Source: Branchiostoma floridae (Eukaryota > Chordata > Leptocardii > Amphioxiformes > Branchiostomatidae). From it: 64,000 bases of DNA. Where the stretch lies: the NCBI RefSeq assembly GCF_000003815.2, contig NC_049991.1:22186435-22250434 (forward strand), given 5' to 3'. Below, piece after piece: positions 20,786 to 33,961 of the stretch. The first letter of the stretch is position 1; every line of letters begins with the position of its first letter. The notes beneath the pieces are model-generated. The model was not told the DNA's origin and did not search any database. It saw only the letters and a list, made by a program, of their open reading frames with translations. The position numbers and the translations under genes are program-made.

Positions 20786-23700
20786 CAATTTACAGTCTGG
20801 ACTCTGGCAGTTTGTCAACAAAACCAGGACTACACACACACAACAATGTATTTCCCTGGTTCTGAGTCATGTGGCTCCAGGCTCCCTTGAGCTAGCAGCT
20901 TGTGAGTGGTGTGTAAGTGTGAGTAAGTGAGTCATTTGATTTGAAAACAAAGAGTTCACAAAAACTGCCATCTCATCCAGCCCACTCCCTGAATCTGTGT
21001 GTAGCAAGGGACAGAGTCCCCCGAGACTCATGGTTTCCATGTTGAGCTTTCAGTGCAGCAATTTTGTTTTAACTCTGAGGACAAGAAAACCACTTGGTGT
21101 TGTGACAATCTAAACTTGCCTGGAGGAAAATAACACCATCTAATTATAACCTACTCCACATGTATAAATGGGTCTAAAAAAAGTCTGTTATCATTTTGTC
21201 CACACATATAACCAAGCACACCATTCACCCAGAATGTCAACTTGGACAAAAAGGACAACTTGGATCAAGTCCAAATATCCAGTGACATACCAACCTGATG
21301 AACTATTCACAGATTTTCCCACAAGTTTAAAAACATATACAACCCGATGCAGGTGTTTTCTTACAAAATGCTTCCAGATCCCATTTGACAGGTTGCCAAA
21401 ATTCCGACCAACAGATGTCAACCAAAAACATCCTTTAAAAAAAATCACTTTTAAGTCCAAACTCATGCCAATGTTATTACTTGGTAAGACAATGTTTGTT
21501 CTAATGCCTGCTGGGATGAACACTTATAGTGGGTAATATAACAGCACTTGCTGTTAAGTGGGTCAGAAGAGACTTTTAAGGGGATTATGGACAACAGTCA
21601 CGTCGTGAACACCTCCGAACAAAAGTTGTTTTCCATTTAGAGCACATCTTGACAAGAATACCGCCCCAGGGCAGGTGTATCGCATTACAGGTGGCATTCA
21701 GTCCGTTCGGTGGCGGAACATCGGGGTAAACAGGTCTGCGTGACGTCAACATCGCGGGAAGAAAAACGCGGCAAAGTTGTTTACAACTTTCCACTGACAT
21801 AGGTCATGGGAAAAAATACTGAGGTGTCTCTTAAAATAGTTAGAAATTTAAAAAATCTCAAGTCTGGGACAATTTTGGGAACTTGGGTTTTAAAAGAACT
21901 GCGATAAGTAGGCTCTGACCTGCAATTGAACCAGGTTTAAGTGTTAAATTGGTCAGAAAACACAGTAATGGAAACCCCTCGGGCTCCCGCGGAACACCTA
22001 CGCGACCCTACCCTTGTCTGGAACAATGGACAACAACAATGCACACCTGTATCAGGGAGGTGGGGCCGTAGTTTTCCACAAGGTCAGGAGGCAAAAGGCG
22101 GGAAGGGAGGGCAAGTCAGTAATTTGAAAACATGAAACTCAGAAAAGAAATCCTATTCATGTAATATACAGTAACTCACATGAAGATTGTGCCAGAGTTT
22201 TGGTAACACGTCCCCACACAACAGAAGGTTTTGAAACAAACACCTTTTTAATGACTCAGACCTAAAATCAACAATTCAGAATGAACACAGGCTTACGATT
22301 CCTCACAACAACAGATTAATACAAGTTGGAGAGAAAAGAGCTCCCTACGTAGTACTCTAGGCTCTGGTCAAACATGGACCTAATACAGACATTTTCTTGA
22401 AAACAGAGTAAGTTTTTGTGTCCAGCAGCATAAATGTTTGAAGAATGTAATTCCTAGGAAATTCTAATTTAGTAAATATTACCTTTTTTTCTCGCCATCA
22501 TAGGGGACAGCTTGGGAGGGTTTTATCCTTAACACTGGACTGGAGTCTTCTTACAGTTTAAGATGGCCAGTGGCTAAATATGGGACAACAATGTGCGGAA
22601 TTTGACAGCTTCGGTGGGACGACTGTCAGACAAGGGAGGGTAACATCTAAACATGCATTTCTTTTTCTGTACCTATCATCAACTAAACCAGCAAAACTCT
22701 GGTTTGTTCAGGTTGGATATGTTGGGGGCTGGTATGATTTGTGACCCACTAGAAACAGAGTAGTCCTTTATTCACATCAGCTTCAAATTAATTAGTCTGA
22801 CAGGATCGGTTTGCTAAGTTGTCTGTGTTTGACAACTGTCCGTCATGATAGCCCCCTCCCCCCTCCAGATTTAGGAAGATTATCGCCAAGGGTGGAAGGG
22901 GCTCGGTGCAGGAGGGGGTGTTTTGGGAACCTGGCCAAACCAAACTGGCCCGCGCCCAGGGAAAATGTGGGTTATGTTGGCAAGAAATTGGTCTAGACAG
23001 TTGGAACACAGAGCCGGTCTGACACGAAACAGGTGAACACACGACTCCCACCACTACATGTGAAACGTACAGCCTTTTCCCAATTCTTCTTGTTCTTCAT
23101 TTTAGGCACATAGGTATCACCGCTACTGGGGTATCTGTTATTGTTAAACTATTCACACTGCCACTAAAGTTACCTGCCAAAACCCCAAGAAAAGGAAACA
23201 CTGACAGGAATTCATACAGGGAAGTCATCCCGGGGCACATTTCCCCTTCCCAGCACAGAAGTAACAGATCATTTGACATCATTCTAAAAACCCGCTGAGA
23301 GGCAAAACTAATTTCACAATCGACAAAGGATTAATAACGTTAATTTTAAACAAAGTTATGGAAACAGGAATACGTAACATCAGAAAAGAGTCTCAAGAAT
23401 AGAGTAGAGTAAATTATAGAGTGGTGTCTTCTTCCATCTGGGCAAGTGGACAGAAATGGTCACAAATGAAAACTTCCTCCTACCCGCTACTAAAAACAGG
23501 AATCATTTCCGAATAGTTCCCAGACGACAACCACTTATGGGAAAGAGCAGTTTTAGCAGAAAGACATTTTTGGAATGAGAACTTTCCCGCCATATCCGTG
23601 CCCGGTAGATTTCGCGCCATGAAAACGACCGTGTAAACAAAAACAAAACACTGATTCAAGCCGGGCGCGCCGCATAGTAATTTTTTAGTATCGATTAAAC

Positions 23701-24332
23701 TGACGGCGCTAAACTCAGAAACCATCACCAGTTTTCCTGTTCTCTGATTCTGAAGTTCATGTGCTGATATAAATGAAAGAAACTGCGGGATTTCAAAAGC
23801 ACTCATGTATACCGGACACTGCCCAACAATATACTGTGATATTTGAGTAACCACTTCGGTAGCGCACTAGTAGCGCACCGCGACTACCACCGGAAACGTC
23901 TGTTTTTCTCCATTTCTACCCGTTCCATAAAAATCAAGCCCAGTATTGTTGCTCGGTGGATGATCTAAAATAAAGCGGTTCTTTTTTTTCGGCCGACTGG
24001 GAATCATTTTCTAAATATCATTTGATTACATTCCGTTACCAGGTGTTAGGTACGTAAGTGGAAAATTCGTCTGGCCTTGGAAACTTGATTAAATATGGAA
24101 ATCATTTTCTTCTCTAAACGCTGCGATCAACAACTTATCATGATAAAAAGCAGAGATGGGAGGTAATTCTACTTTTTTTCTAATGATATTCCTATCAAGA
24201 TGGCAAGAGTGAGCCTTGTATGCGTCCTAAACAAGTGTTGCCGTGTGTGTTTACATCCTGAAATGACAGAAAAAATTGTTTCTACCCGACAAAACCAAGC
24301 CTAAGAAGTAAGAAGTGTTCAGAATGGCTTAC

Positions 24333-24425
24333 CTATAAGACGCTGTCGGTTCCGTGGTGTCCTGAGTGGTTCTGAGACGGGAAAACCTCCGCAGAAAGAA
24401 GAGTTGTTGTCAGTCCGCTCCTTTG
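24333..24425 (-). promoter_or_regulatory. Probable 5' UTR exon and promoter side of the sialyltransferase gene
   Basis: On the minus strand a clean donor (GTCTTATAG|GTAAGCC) ends at 24333. There is no other acceptor partner in view than the first coding exon at 14793. The exon has no ATG-led frame that continues. Its 5' limit and its link to the gene are inference; a cDNA would settle it. Confidence 0.4.
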
Positions 24426-24753
24426 TTAGGAATGAGCCGACATGCGGGAGTGGCGGAGCACATGGCTACGGTGTTCACGTGAACAGCGCGTGGACAAATA
24501 CCGCTCAGTGCGTGTTAGATACCGACGGAACGTAAAACTCACATGCAAATAAAACTTGTATTAACATTATTACCTAATACAGACTATATTAAGAGGTATT
24601 TTCGTTAAGATACAAATATTGTGTATTATAGAATTGGTACATTTGTTAGATTTTCTCCTTCATTTCGAAATATAATTTTTGGTTCGGACCATAACAGTAG
24701 TTGTGTCGCCCTGCAGCGCGTGATCAGGGGGTGGAATTTGCGGCATGCGGAGA

Positions 24754-24788
24754 TTTTCGCGCCAAAACCGACGTCAGCACTTCCGGTG
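24754..24788. promoter_or_regulatory. Cluster of E2F-, CRE- and ETS-like sites
   Basis: TTTTCGCGCCAAAA, GACGTCAG and CACTTCCGGTG lie within 35 bases, a combination common in CpG-type housekeeping promoters. It is about 350 bases upstream of the inferred sialyltransferase 5' exon. Motif matches only. Confidence 0.4.
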
Positions 24789-25402
24789 TTGCCCACTGCT
24801 GATATCAGATCTGACTCAGCCGTAAGCCTCGCAAACAGACGACAGGTGGAGGAAACGTTTTTCGCGATTTTTCACTGATTTCTTGACTGTATTTGATTTT
24901 TTAAACTTTTCACTGGTTAAGCAATTTACCGAGTGAGAGGAAACGTTAAAAGATCTACGAATTCGCAACAATAAGGAATGTATTTATAGGCAGAAAAACA
25001 GCGAACTATCCTTCCTGAGAAGACTGTTATTGAGGCTAGCACCGCCGAAGTGAGGACATGTGACTCACAGAATGCTTTGTTTGGGACCGACTTCGGCCGA
25101 CAGAAATACTAGGGCGTCCAGTGACCCTACCTTTAATATTCAGGTGAGATAACGAAAAAAGAAACAGGAGTTTATTTCATCTGATGAAAGCTCCTTAATT
25201 TGACGTTATCTCTATTTTACCGCGTGGGAATGTGACTCATTGTGAGCCCCTGGTGCCGACCTTGAACCTCTGAGTTGGACAAAGCCATGTGACCTTGGAA
25301 TGTTTTGCCCTTTTTTAGATGGTGAAATGATTGAACCTGAACACATCAAAGAATAAGTATGGCTTAGCTCAGTCTCCTTGTCGTACGGCGTGTAAAAAAA
25401 AA

Positions 25403-25565
25403 TCTCCAAGCAGATCCTACAATGGCATAAAGATAGTACCAAACTGACCCAGGAGTGTAGTCAGCCAAAACGGAAAAGCTCCAAAGGTGTACATTTGCCT
25501 TGTGCCGGCTTCACTCCTCTGCCAGCTTTTGATACTATCTTATGCTACCGTGGATCTGTTTGGAG
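25403..25565. mobile_element. MITE with CTCCAAGCAGATCC ends
   Basis: Left end CTCCAAGCAGATCCTACAAT continues to ATAAAGATAGTACCAAA. The reverse complement of the right end is CTCCAAACAGATCCACGG continuing to ATAAGATAGTATCAAA. The inverted repeats run about 60 bp with mismatches and include GAGTG[AT]AG..GCC. About 163 bp. Confidence 0.75.
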
Positions 25566-27987
25566 GTAATAAAAAAGCCTCGGAGGGTTGCTGTCACATT
25601 GTGACACCGTTGTATACACACATTTAGAAATACACACATATGTACAGACTCTGTACTAACATGCATTGGCATAATACCGGTAGTAAGACTTATACCGGTA
25701 GATTAAAAATACTGGAACTTAAAGAGATCTACACATGCAACAATAGTTATTTCTGAGCTGTGCACACTTCAGACATCTAGGTGTCCAATACATCATTTAC
25801 AAAGCATCGATAACCTGCATTCGAAGACAACAAGGCCAAAAGTTTTCAGTATCTTTTTCGGGGTAGGCAGCTCGTCGTGGGACGAACACACTGTCACATT
25901 CATTGCCAAATTTATAGATCATAATTACACATGCTCACGGCACAAGACGAACATGATTCAACAACAATCTTGAATTTCTGTTGGTGACCTACAACTCATG
26001 TGAAAGTGTGAAGAACCGTTGCATAATAGCCCGGATCTACGGCTGAATGGGCAAAATTGAACGTACGCAGCCATTTTCCCGCCATTTTTATATCTACGCT
26101 AGCAGTGAAGTGTTACGTCATAGCGGTTGTGACGGACAGAAGTTAAATGAAAATTCTTGACAGTATACGTCCGTTTTCTCATGACATTTTGTATGCTCAT
26201 GCAGGTTTATGTTTTATGCATTTACTGACAGAAAAGGAAGGAACATCAGAGGATGTATATATGTACATAGCGGCAGTTAATTGTGCCGTGTTTCTTCCTA
26301 CCGGTATTTTTTATACCCTCCCAACCACGCGCCCGTTCGCCGTGTAATTCCGCGGCGTGTTGCAATTACAATATTACGCTTTTAGCAGGACAAGAGTGGC
26401 AGAAAAGTTACACAGAAGAAGTGGCAAGGGTAACCTATAACAGCAACATGTAACTGGAGAAAATGATGCGTTGACAATTTGTCAAATCAGTATGGCTAGA
26501 GAAATCGTCGTAAACGTACCGGTATTATGATAATAGATGTTACAGAGAAAGCGTAGAAACACACACACATATACACTTACAGATACATCAAGTCAATACT
26601 GGCGCTGGCAGATTTATTGCACATTGCAAGTTTATTGCAAATTCTTTAAGTATGTAACGTTAACGTTATATGGAAAACTATACATTTTTTAAGTATTCAC
26701 TTCATCTATTTTCACTAACGTTATTCATTCATATTTGTTGGACAATGTCTCAATATTCTAGTCGACCCAAATGCACCTATTGTTTAAATGGCGGAACTGC
26801 ACTGAGCTCAGTATCAGAAACGAATCATTCATAAGGCGGTAAATGTGAACGTTTACGTCACAAGTGATCCAAATAACGGTCACGTGCTGCGACTGGAATT
26901 TTCCCTCACGCCTGACCACGTGGCTCTTGTGACGCTAACGTGTAGTAAAAATTAAAAAATACATCTTGTTGAGAAACATAGTGGTCCTCGTCAACGACAA
27001 AATCATTCTGTCTAAATATCACCATATAACCTCCTTGATGATCTTGGTTCTATATGAGTTTTGTCTGTTTATTAACAAAACGTCTTCCCATGCAGGAAAG
27101 ATCAAACCCTTCACATAGAGAGTTAAACGTAATTACTAGTATATCGATGTCATTTTGCTTTTAATTTTCATGACTATTTTTTAATTTTCATGACTATTTT
27201 ATTTCCGCTCACGTTGCATACCACAGTTTAGCTTGTTTGCAATTAGCCCTTGGGCATGGTTTTACAATAAAGTTACTACAGTACTACACAACGCTACCAA
27301 AACCATGGTTGTGTCGAGCATTTTCTTTTTATTCCGGATAGATCGATTTAACTATTAAGCAAGCTCCAAGTAGTGAAGAATCGACTGTTTTTCTTCATAT
27401 TGTTTCCTGTTTTCCTGAACCGCCAAACTCTTTAGCACCAGTCACGGCATTAGTCGTGTCCGTTAGAAAGCCTACAACCTACATGCCTCTTCCCTCATGA
27501 CCTCAATGAAAAGCGTCCTACAGGCCGATTTGAGCTTTCATGAATAAGCACATGAAGCAGAGATTCAAGAAACGCGAAAACTGTAACGTTATCCCCTAGC
27601 GGGGAATATCAGAACTACAGGTGCGATTAGCATGGTGGACAAATCACTTCTTTCCTGTGGGTAGAATTACAAAATTGATTCCTTTACCTCATCCAGTCCA
27701 TCATATTTCACCAGGAAACCGATGAAATAACGTTATAAGTATAAAACTGTGTAGAACAGGAATGTCCGAATTGTACACAGCAGGCCTCAGGTTCCGCCAG
27801 CCGCGTGAGCAGTTTCAAGGCGACACGGGCTACGTCAGTCATCACAGCTGTACAGGGACATAGGAAATATACGCGTACGGTTAGCTCAAATATAATCATG
27901 CATATCGCCAGCAGGAAAGAAAAACGTCGTGCACACGGCATTGTTTTAATTAGTTCATACTCAAGTGATAGCATCGAAGCAAACTAG

Positions 27988-28080
27988 TCAATACAGTCAA
28001 ACCTGTCTATAGCGGCCACTCAAGGGACTGGAGAAATATGGCCACTATAGACAGGTGGCCACCATAGAGAAAATGTTGAT
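27988..28080. mobile_element. Repeat end, AGTCAAACCTGTCTATAGCGG type
   Basis: CAGTCAAACCTGTCTATAG and GGCCACTATAGACAGGTGGC make a short inverted pair. A related, more diverged piece (CAGCCAAACCTGCGCTAGTG) sits at 49266. Probably an end fragment of a DNA element. Confidence 0.4.
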
Positions 28081-28407
28081 CAATTGACCATCAGCAAGCT
28101 ACACATGATTTCAGTTCACACTAATCTTTCTCACCAAGTAACATTGTCTCGATCGGTTAATTCACCGACAAAGACTTGCACTTTAATGCTCAAGGCATGC
28201 ATACCTTCTGCTACCGCCAAAATGACCCTGTCAGGAACTCCAAATCCTCGCAAACTACAATTTCAAACTCGGTTCAGGGTGACATAAGGCTACAGTATGG
28301 TTGCAATAGGCACTGTTTCTGTATCAACGGGACCGGAAATCGTGTGGCCGTGGCTACGTTGGACAGATGGTCGCTAAGCCTATTTCTTAATCATTACGAA
28401 TCCATAC

Positions 28408-31400
28408 CTAACTACTTACTATGGGTAGAGTTATTTCAGAAGTTGCCAGAGGCGATGGCCACTGTACTGGAGCCTTTGGAGGTGCTTGCTGTTCACCTGG
28501 AGGAGTTATCTCGGCTGTCGCAAGGGACGTTGGCCACTGTACTGCAACTGGAGTCTTTGGAGGCCATGGCGCCTGATGCACAACTGGGGCTGGAGCCGGT
28601 TGCGGCTGCCTCTGCACAGGAGTCTGTTGAACCTGCCTCGGGGGTGCCGGCCGTGGTGTTGTCGGCCTCCGGGGAAGACCTTCCAGCCGACCGGGGTACA
28701 CCTGCACTCGTTTTAATTGGGGTATAACAAAAACAAAAAAGAAAGAAAAGTAGACAAGAGTTTTTTCACTGTTTTCATCTTTTTATACAACGTTTCAAAG
28801 CACATACAAGAGAAGAAGGAAAGAAAAAGGGATGTGCTACCCACCACAGATTACTTGGCCGCCGTACTCCCACCAACCCACTCCTGCCACTGACTTGACA
28901 CATCCAAATAAAGAAGACATACGAAACGTACAAGACAGACAGTTCATACCTGCACTCGGGAGGTGGCGCCCCTGCCCCCGCCCGCCAGCCTGACGTCGAA
29001 CTGCAGCACGCGCGGCCGCTCGCAGTAGAAGGTGAAGTTGACTCCGTGGTGCCCGTTGGTCCGCCCTCCGGACGGATCCGGCCTTCAAACGTGACGCAGA
29101 TGTCCTCGCCTTCCATCAGCACGATGGGCGGGGTGGGCGTGCCGTCCTGTGCACATGGGAACAATCAGGTGTTATTTTCAGGACATTCAGGGAAGGGAGA
29201 GCTTCAACAGTTCGACAAGCCGTAAAAAGATCCTACACAATCGTTGACTCAAGTCTCATCCCTGTCGATGTCCCAGGTGCTGATTGGCATTCATACTGCC
29301 AGTGCCTCCGAAGTCCTGAACAGGGGCAAGTTACCCTCTGTGGCCGGGGGTACATCCCCAGCGGGACCCAGTGACCTTGTGACCGCAGCCTTACCTGACG
29401 CTGGAACCCTTCCTCTTGTTCCATGTGACAGATGTGATCCTCCACCCTCTCCCTGATCACGCACTCTATCCGGGCCGTCATCACTCCCGCCTCGCGCGGC
29501 TCCCGCCACTTCTTAAAGATGACGATGCTGACGATCCTGGCCCGGATGTTCTTGGTTACCATGGTGACAGTTGCCGTAGGATCCTCCAGGATGTCGCAGC
29601 GAACAGCCGCGAAGCTGGAAGAAAATAACCACCCGGTTAGTTTGTCTTTAGAGATGTTACTATCGACTGCACGTCAACAGCCCTTTAGGGATCAGCTCCA
29701 AATAGCAAAAAATGTCGACAGTAGAACACATGGAAAACATCTGAACAACAATTACAAACATCATAAAACAATTGGTGTGGATCATTCTGTGAAGGAATCT
29801 TGGCAAGTTGAAAGAGGCTGCTTTAAATTTATTCAGGACCTTACTTAGAGATTCCGTTCGAGCGAGGAGGTTATATACATAGGCTATGGCACTATCGGAA
29901 CACATTTTCTCCTTCCCCAACCGCGATGAAACTTACCCAGCTCTGAGCTGGTCCGTTCTGAAAGCCACCCTTGACCCCTGCAGGACGATGTCGTCCAGGG
30001 AGGCGGTAATGTCTTCCCACCGGCCGCTGTCGTTGCAGCTGAGGACGCGGACCCGTCCTCCCAGGTGTCCCGTCCCCGGAGCCAGCGGCAGCACCACGGT
30101 GGCAGGGCTGCTGAGGAGCAGGTTCTTACAGAACCGGACGATGTGGCTCATACTCCCGACCCCGCGGATCCCGTCCGGCGCCATCGCTGCGCACGTCAGG
30201 GTGTCCGCATCCACCGGGAGGACCTAACGGTGGGCACCAAAAAAGTAAATCATGAGGATAAGAGATTTATAACCATCCCTGAACAGAGAAGGTGGGCGCC
30301 ATAGACTTCCTGCAACGTATGATCCACTGCTTACTGAGTCACGTGTTCTATCTGCATAACGTGACGTTACGACAGCAGTGGATTGTTCATTCCCTGACAA
30401 AGCAAGACTGGTGCTGTGTCGCAAATTTGGATGTGTGCTGGATTTTACAGTTTAATTAGTCCAATAATGAGTACGGGAGAGTGAACGTGTGTGATGATGG
30501 TGGTGACTATCGGCGCGTGCCTGCGAAGCTGGTGTGTTACGCCGAAGGGCGGTTATACCGGATATATACATACAGGTACAGATACATACTACGCCTCTCC
30601 AATGACGGTATGTGTTTTTCAAAGAAGCAAAGTTTCTTACCTTAAACCCCACGTGTTGCGGGCCGCAGTCCCTGGGAAGTTCTACCTGGACGTCAGTCTG
30701 CGGGGAGGACCTCAGCACTGCCGACAGTCCTCTCTGTACGCTTTCGAAGCGCTCCAACGGCCGCGCAGTCACCACGAACTCGGAGAAATGCGACACCTCT
30801 ACTGTAGCAAAGTGCTGTCCCTGGAAGTGCAGATGAAACTGAACACTAATGATATAAAACAGGGAAAACGGGACCCAGGCGGGTGGCGCACAAGGATAAA
30901 CCCAAAGGAGAGACGCGGGACTTTGACGAGGTTGCGAAAGGTGTTCCAAGCTTCCAAAGTTGGCATCCAATAATACCCTCGATCACGAAGTTGTGTAGAA
31001 AAAGCCTAAGACAACAAGCAGGCGTTCAGCAGCTTTTGCTTGCTACTGGAGTTTGCTGTGCCGAAAGCAATGAGTTATGCTTTTTGACGATGACTTACCC
31101 CCTTGTGCTGATTCCTCGTGTTCAGAGCCCTCCATGTCTTTCCTCCGTCCTCCGATGTCTTCACCACGAACTGCCTGTCCAGGTGGAACCGGGGCACGGC
31201 GTGCGGGATGCGCAGCGTTACGGGCCGGGAGAAGCTCAGCCCCGCCGGGCGCAGCTCCAGGATGTCGCTAACCAGCAGCTCCTCCTCCCCGAGCGCGACG
31301 GTCTGGCCGGCGCCGTGCGGGTTCAGCACTGCCGAGATGACGGAGGTGTCAACCCTGGTGGCTCCAGGAGGAATGGCAAGCCTGACGCCTGCCGGGAGCT

Positions 31401-33961
31401 CCAGGTACTGCACCGCGCGTGCGGCTGCTGAGATCGGGTGCCTATTTATGATAACAGACGACGTCAGCACTTTGAATACTACTGTCTCTGTCTCTTCAAA
31501 AACATGGAAGACGATACACATATATTATAAGGATTGGTTTAGAAAACGCCGGGAAAGGCAAAAACTTCAGCCACTCACCTAGACTGTTTGTTGTATTCCT
31601 CCGGAACGGTTTGACCCAGGCGGACTTCCTCATCCACTTCCAGAGCAACCGACTTTGCCGTTGCCATGGAGATATCGTCCAGGATTCCCTCCATCACGTC
31701 CATGACAAGGTGCCATTCTTCATGTTCTTCCAAAGCGATTGTCGTTGCTGTTGCCTTAAGATTGGTCACTTCCCTCAGGAGTTTTTTCATCACCTCCCAT
31801 GCTATGGAATCTACCTGCACCGCGTCTGTGGCCACTTCTTCTGTCATCATCCACTTCGCCTCCTCTATCAACTCCCCCATCACCTCCCACGTCACATCAT
31901 CTACACGGACTGCGCGAGTGGATACCTCCTCAGACATCGCCTCCGTGACTTCTCCCAAAACCTCTTCCAGCTCTTCCCACGCCAACGCATTCTGTTGCAC
32001 TAACGGTGGAGCCACTCCGAACTCTTCTGCCGCCAACAATGCCGCGGGAACTTCTTCCAAGAGCCCTCGCATCACTTCCCAGGCCACAGCATCTAGCTGC
32101 ACTGCGTTTGCCGCCACTTCTTCTGTCATCACTTCCGTAACCTCTCCCAACAGCACTTGCATCAGATCCCAGGCCATGGCATGCTGCTGCACAGCGCTTC
32201 CCGCCACTTCTTCAGTCATTGCCTTCGTGACTTCTCCCAAAAGGTCCTCCAACTCCTCCCATGCCACGCCATCTGTCTGCACTGTGCCTGTCGCCACTTC
32301 TGTCGCAATCTCCGTAATGCCTTCTTCAATAAGCTGTTCCATACCTTCCCACGCACCAGCATCCACCTGCACATCGCTTGTAGCAATTTCCTTTATCATC
32401 AGTGTTTGTGCTTCTTCTATGAACGCTTCCATAACTTCCCACGACGCAGCATCCAGCTGAATCGCGCCTGTTGCTTCTTCAGTCGCCATTGCCATGATGC
32501 CTTCCTCCAGAAGCTCTCCCATGATATCCCTTGTCACATCATCCACCTGCATCGCGTCGGTAGCTGCCTCCTCTGCCATCGATATCGCCGTTTCTTCCAA
32601 CAGCTTGTCTGCTATAGTCACCACAGCCTTTTCTTCGCTTACACTTTCCTCGATGATCCCCTTCAGAAGACCTGGCATGTCTTCTTCCAACACGCTGAAG
32701 AAGATGTCCTCCGAACACTCCATGTCAGCGATTACAACGCAGGTGACGTCCGACATTACGTCATCCCAAACACGTGCCTCCGTCGCGGCCACCACGTGGT
32801 CTGCCAGGCCCTCGATGATCGTGTCTTCCACAACCTCCGCAGCGACGCCGACCGAAGTCTTGCTGATGATTTCCTCTGACAGCAGCTCAACGAGAACGGA
32901 CACGACGTTTCCCTGGGCGACCTCGGCCTCGGGTAGCGCCAGTGCCGGGCAGTTGTCCAGGATGAGGCCGGTGTTTGTTCCTGTCTGCTTATCCCGCAGG
33001 TTCTTCCTCAGGTGATACAGAGAGAGCGGCAGACCCGCCAGCCGGCGGTTCCCCTCCAGGTCCAAGGTCTCCAGATTGAGGAGATTCCCGAGGTTTGCTG
33101 GAAGCGCGCGCAGTTTGTTCCCGGCGAGGTGAATCCGCCTTACTGTGGCCAGCTGCCCGATGGAGTCCGGCAGCGCCTCAAGCCCACAGTAGCTAACGTT
33201 CAGTTCCTCAATGTTCTCAAGATTTTCCAACCCTTCTGGCAACACCACAAGGAATAGTTGCCTTCCATATCCAATGTCTTTAAGTGTGAAGGGACGCTAA
33301 GCTTCAGGTCCCCCCGGCTGTTATTGAGCTTGTTCCGCTTCATCACCAGACACTCCAGGCGGCCCAAAGACAAGACAGGTTCTGGGATAGTCCGAAAGGC
33401 GTTATCACTGATGATGAGGACTCTAACCCGCTTGAGCGCCGACATGCCGGGCGGAAGTGACGTCAGCTCGTTCTGAGACAGGTCAAGGGTTTCCATGGTC
33501 ACCAGGAGGGTCAGATTCTCGGGAAGCGTCTTCAGCTCACAGCCGCTCAAACCAACGTGCTTCAGGTACCGGAGCTGCTTCATGGAGGCCGGCAGCGAGG
33601 CTAGGCCGGGGTTTCTGGACAGGTCCACCTTTTCCAGGTAAGTGCACCTTGAGATGTTCCCACTGACCTCTTTGACGTCACATCCGGCGGCTCTGAGCTC
33701 CTTCAGGTGAGAAAGACTCGCGATGTCCACCGGCACGGAGCCTAGAGGGTTGTCGGACACGTCCAGCACTTCCACGTCATTCAGGCTGAAAACAGCGGGA
33801 GGTATTCGTGTGAGAGACTCGTGCGAGAGGTCCAGTTCCTTAGAGGAGCCTGCCTTCTCCATTCGTACCCTCAGCTTCGTCTCTGTCCAGTTGTCGCCTT
33901 TCCTTCCATTCGCGCCTTTTTCTCTTGGTGATCGCCTGGTGGATTTACGAGTGTGGTCCAT
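28408..33961 (-). CDS. PIDD/UNC5-like protein: LRRs, 30-residue helical repeats, ZU5-type and UPA-like domains, Pro/Gln-rich tail
   Basis: Minus-strand exons 31579-33961, 31099-31441, 30641-30820, 29937-30223, 29395-29614, 28950-29146 and 28408-28701. Exon 1 starts M-D-H-T-R-K-S-T-R-R and encodes about ten leucine-rich repeats (for example L-K-T-L-P-E-N-L). About nine clear 30-residue units with A-W-E-V-M and T-E-E-V-A follow. The next exons give a ZU5 domain (L-P-A-G-V-R-L-A-I-P-P-G-A-T, then S-H-F-S-E-F-V-V), a second ZU5-like part, and a UPA-like part (N-F-T-F-Y-C-E-R-P). In PIDD such modules auto-process and end in a death domain; I see no death domain here. The tail ends at a stop at 28408, but CCCATA|GTAAGT just before it is a good donor, so a further exon is possible. 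Exons 1 and 6 each need one lost base to keep frame (around 33230 and 29055). The phases of the flanking introns agree with exactly one missing base in each case. This suggests sequencing error or a recent lesion. Confidence 0.72.

Larger units (their letters stand above)
14794..24332. other. Long intron of the sialyltransferase gene (inferred), repeat-rich
   Basis: About 9.5 kb between the acceptor of the first coding exon and the probable 5' UTR exon. Apart from the MITEs and tandem repeats listed separately I see no coding exon. Open frames are short and unrelated to known families. Confidence 0.5.
24430..28407. other. Intergenic DNA, no coding exon recognised
   Basis: AT-rich with several CACGTG boxes (for example near 26880 and 26920) and E2F-like and CRE-like sites, one MITE and one repeat end. 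A further 3' exon of the minus-strand LRR/ZU5 gene could lie here but I could not identify one. Confidence 0.4.

Noticed and set aside
30452-30973. Plus-strand frames opposite the ZU5 exon
   Set aside because: Antisense shadows of a well-phased minus-strand exon.
31666-32879. Long plus-strand frames opposite the helical-repeat exon
   Set aside because: Antisense of a low-complexity acidic repeat; the minus-strand reading has LRR and ZU5 context and correct splice phases.
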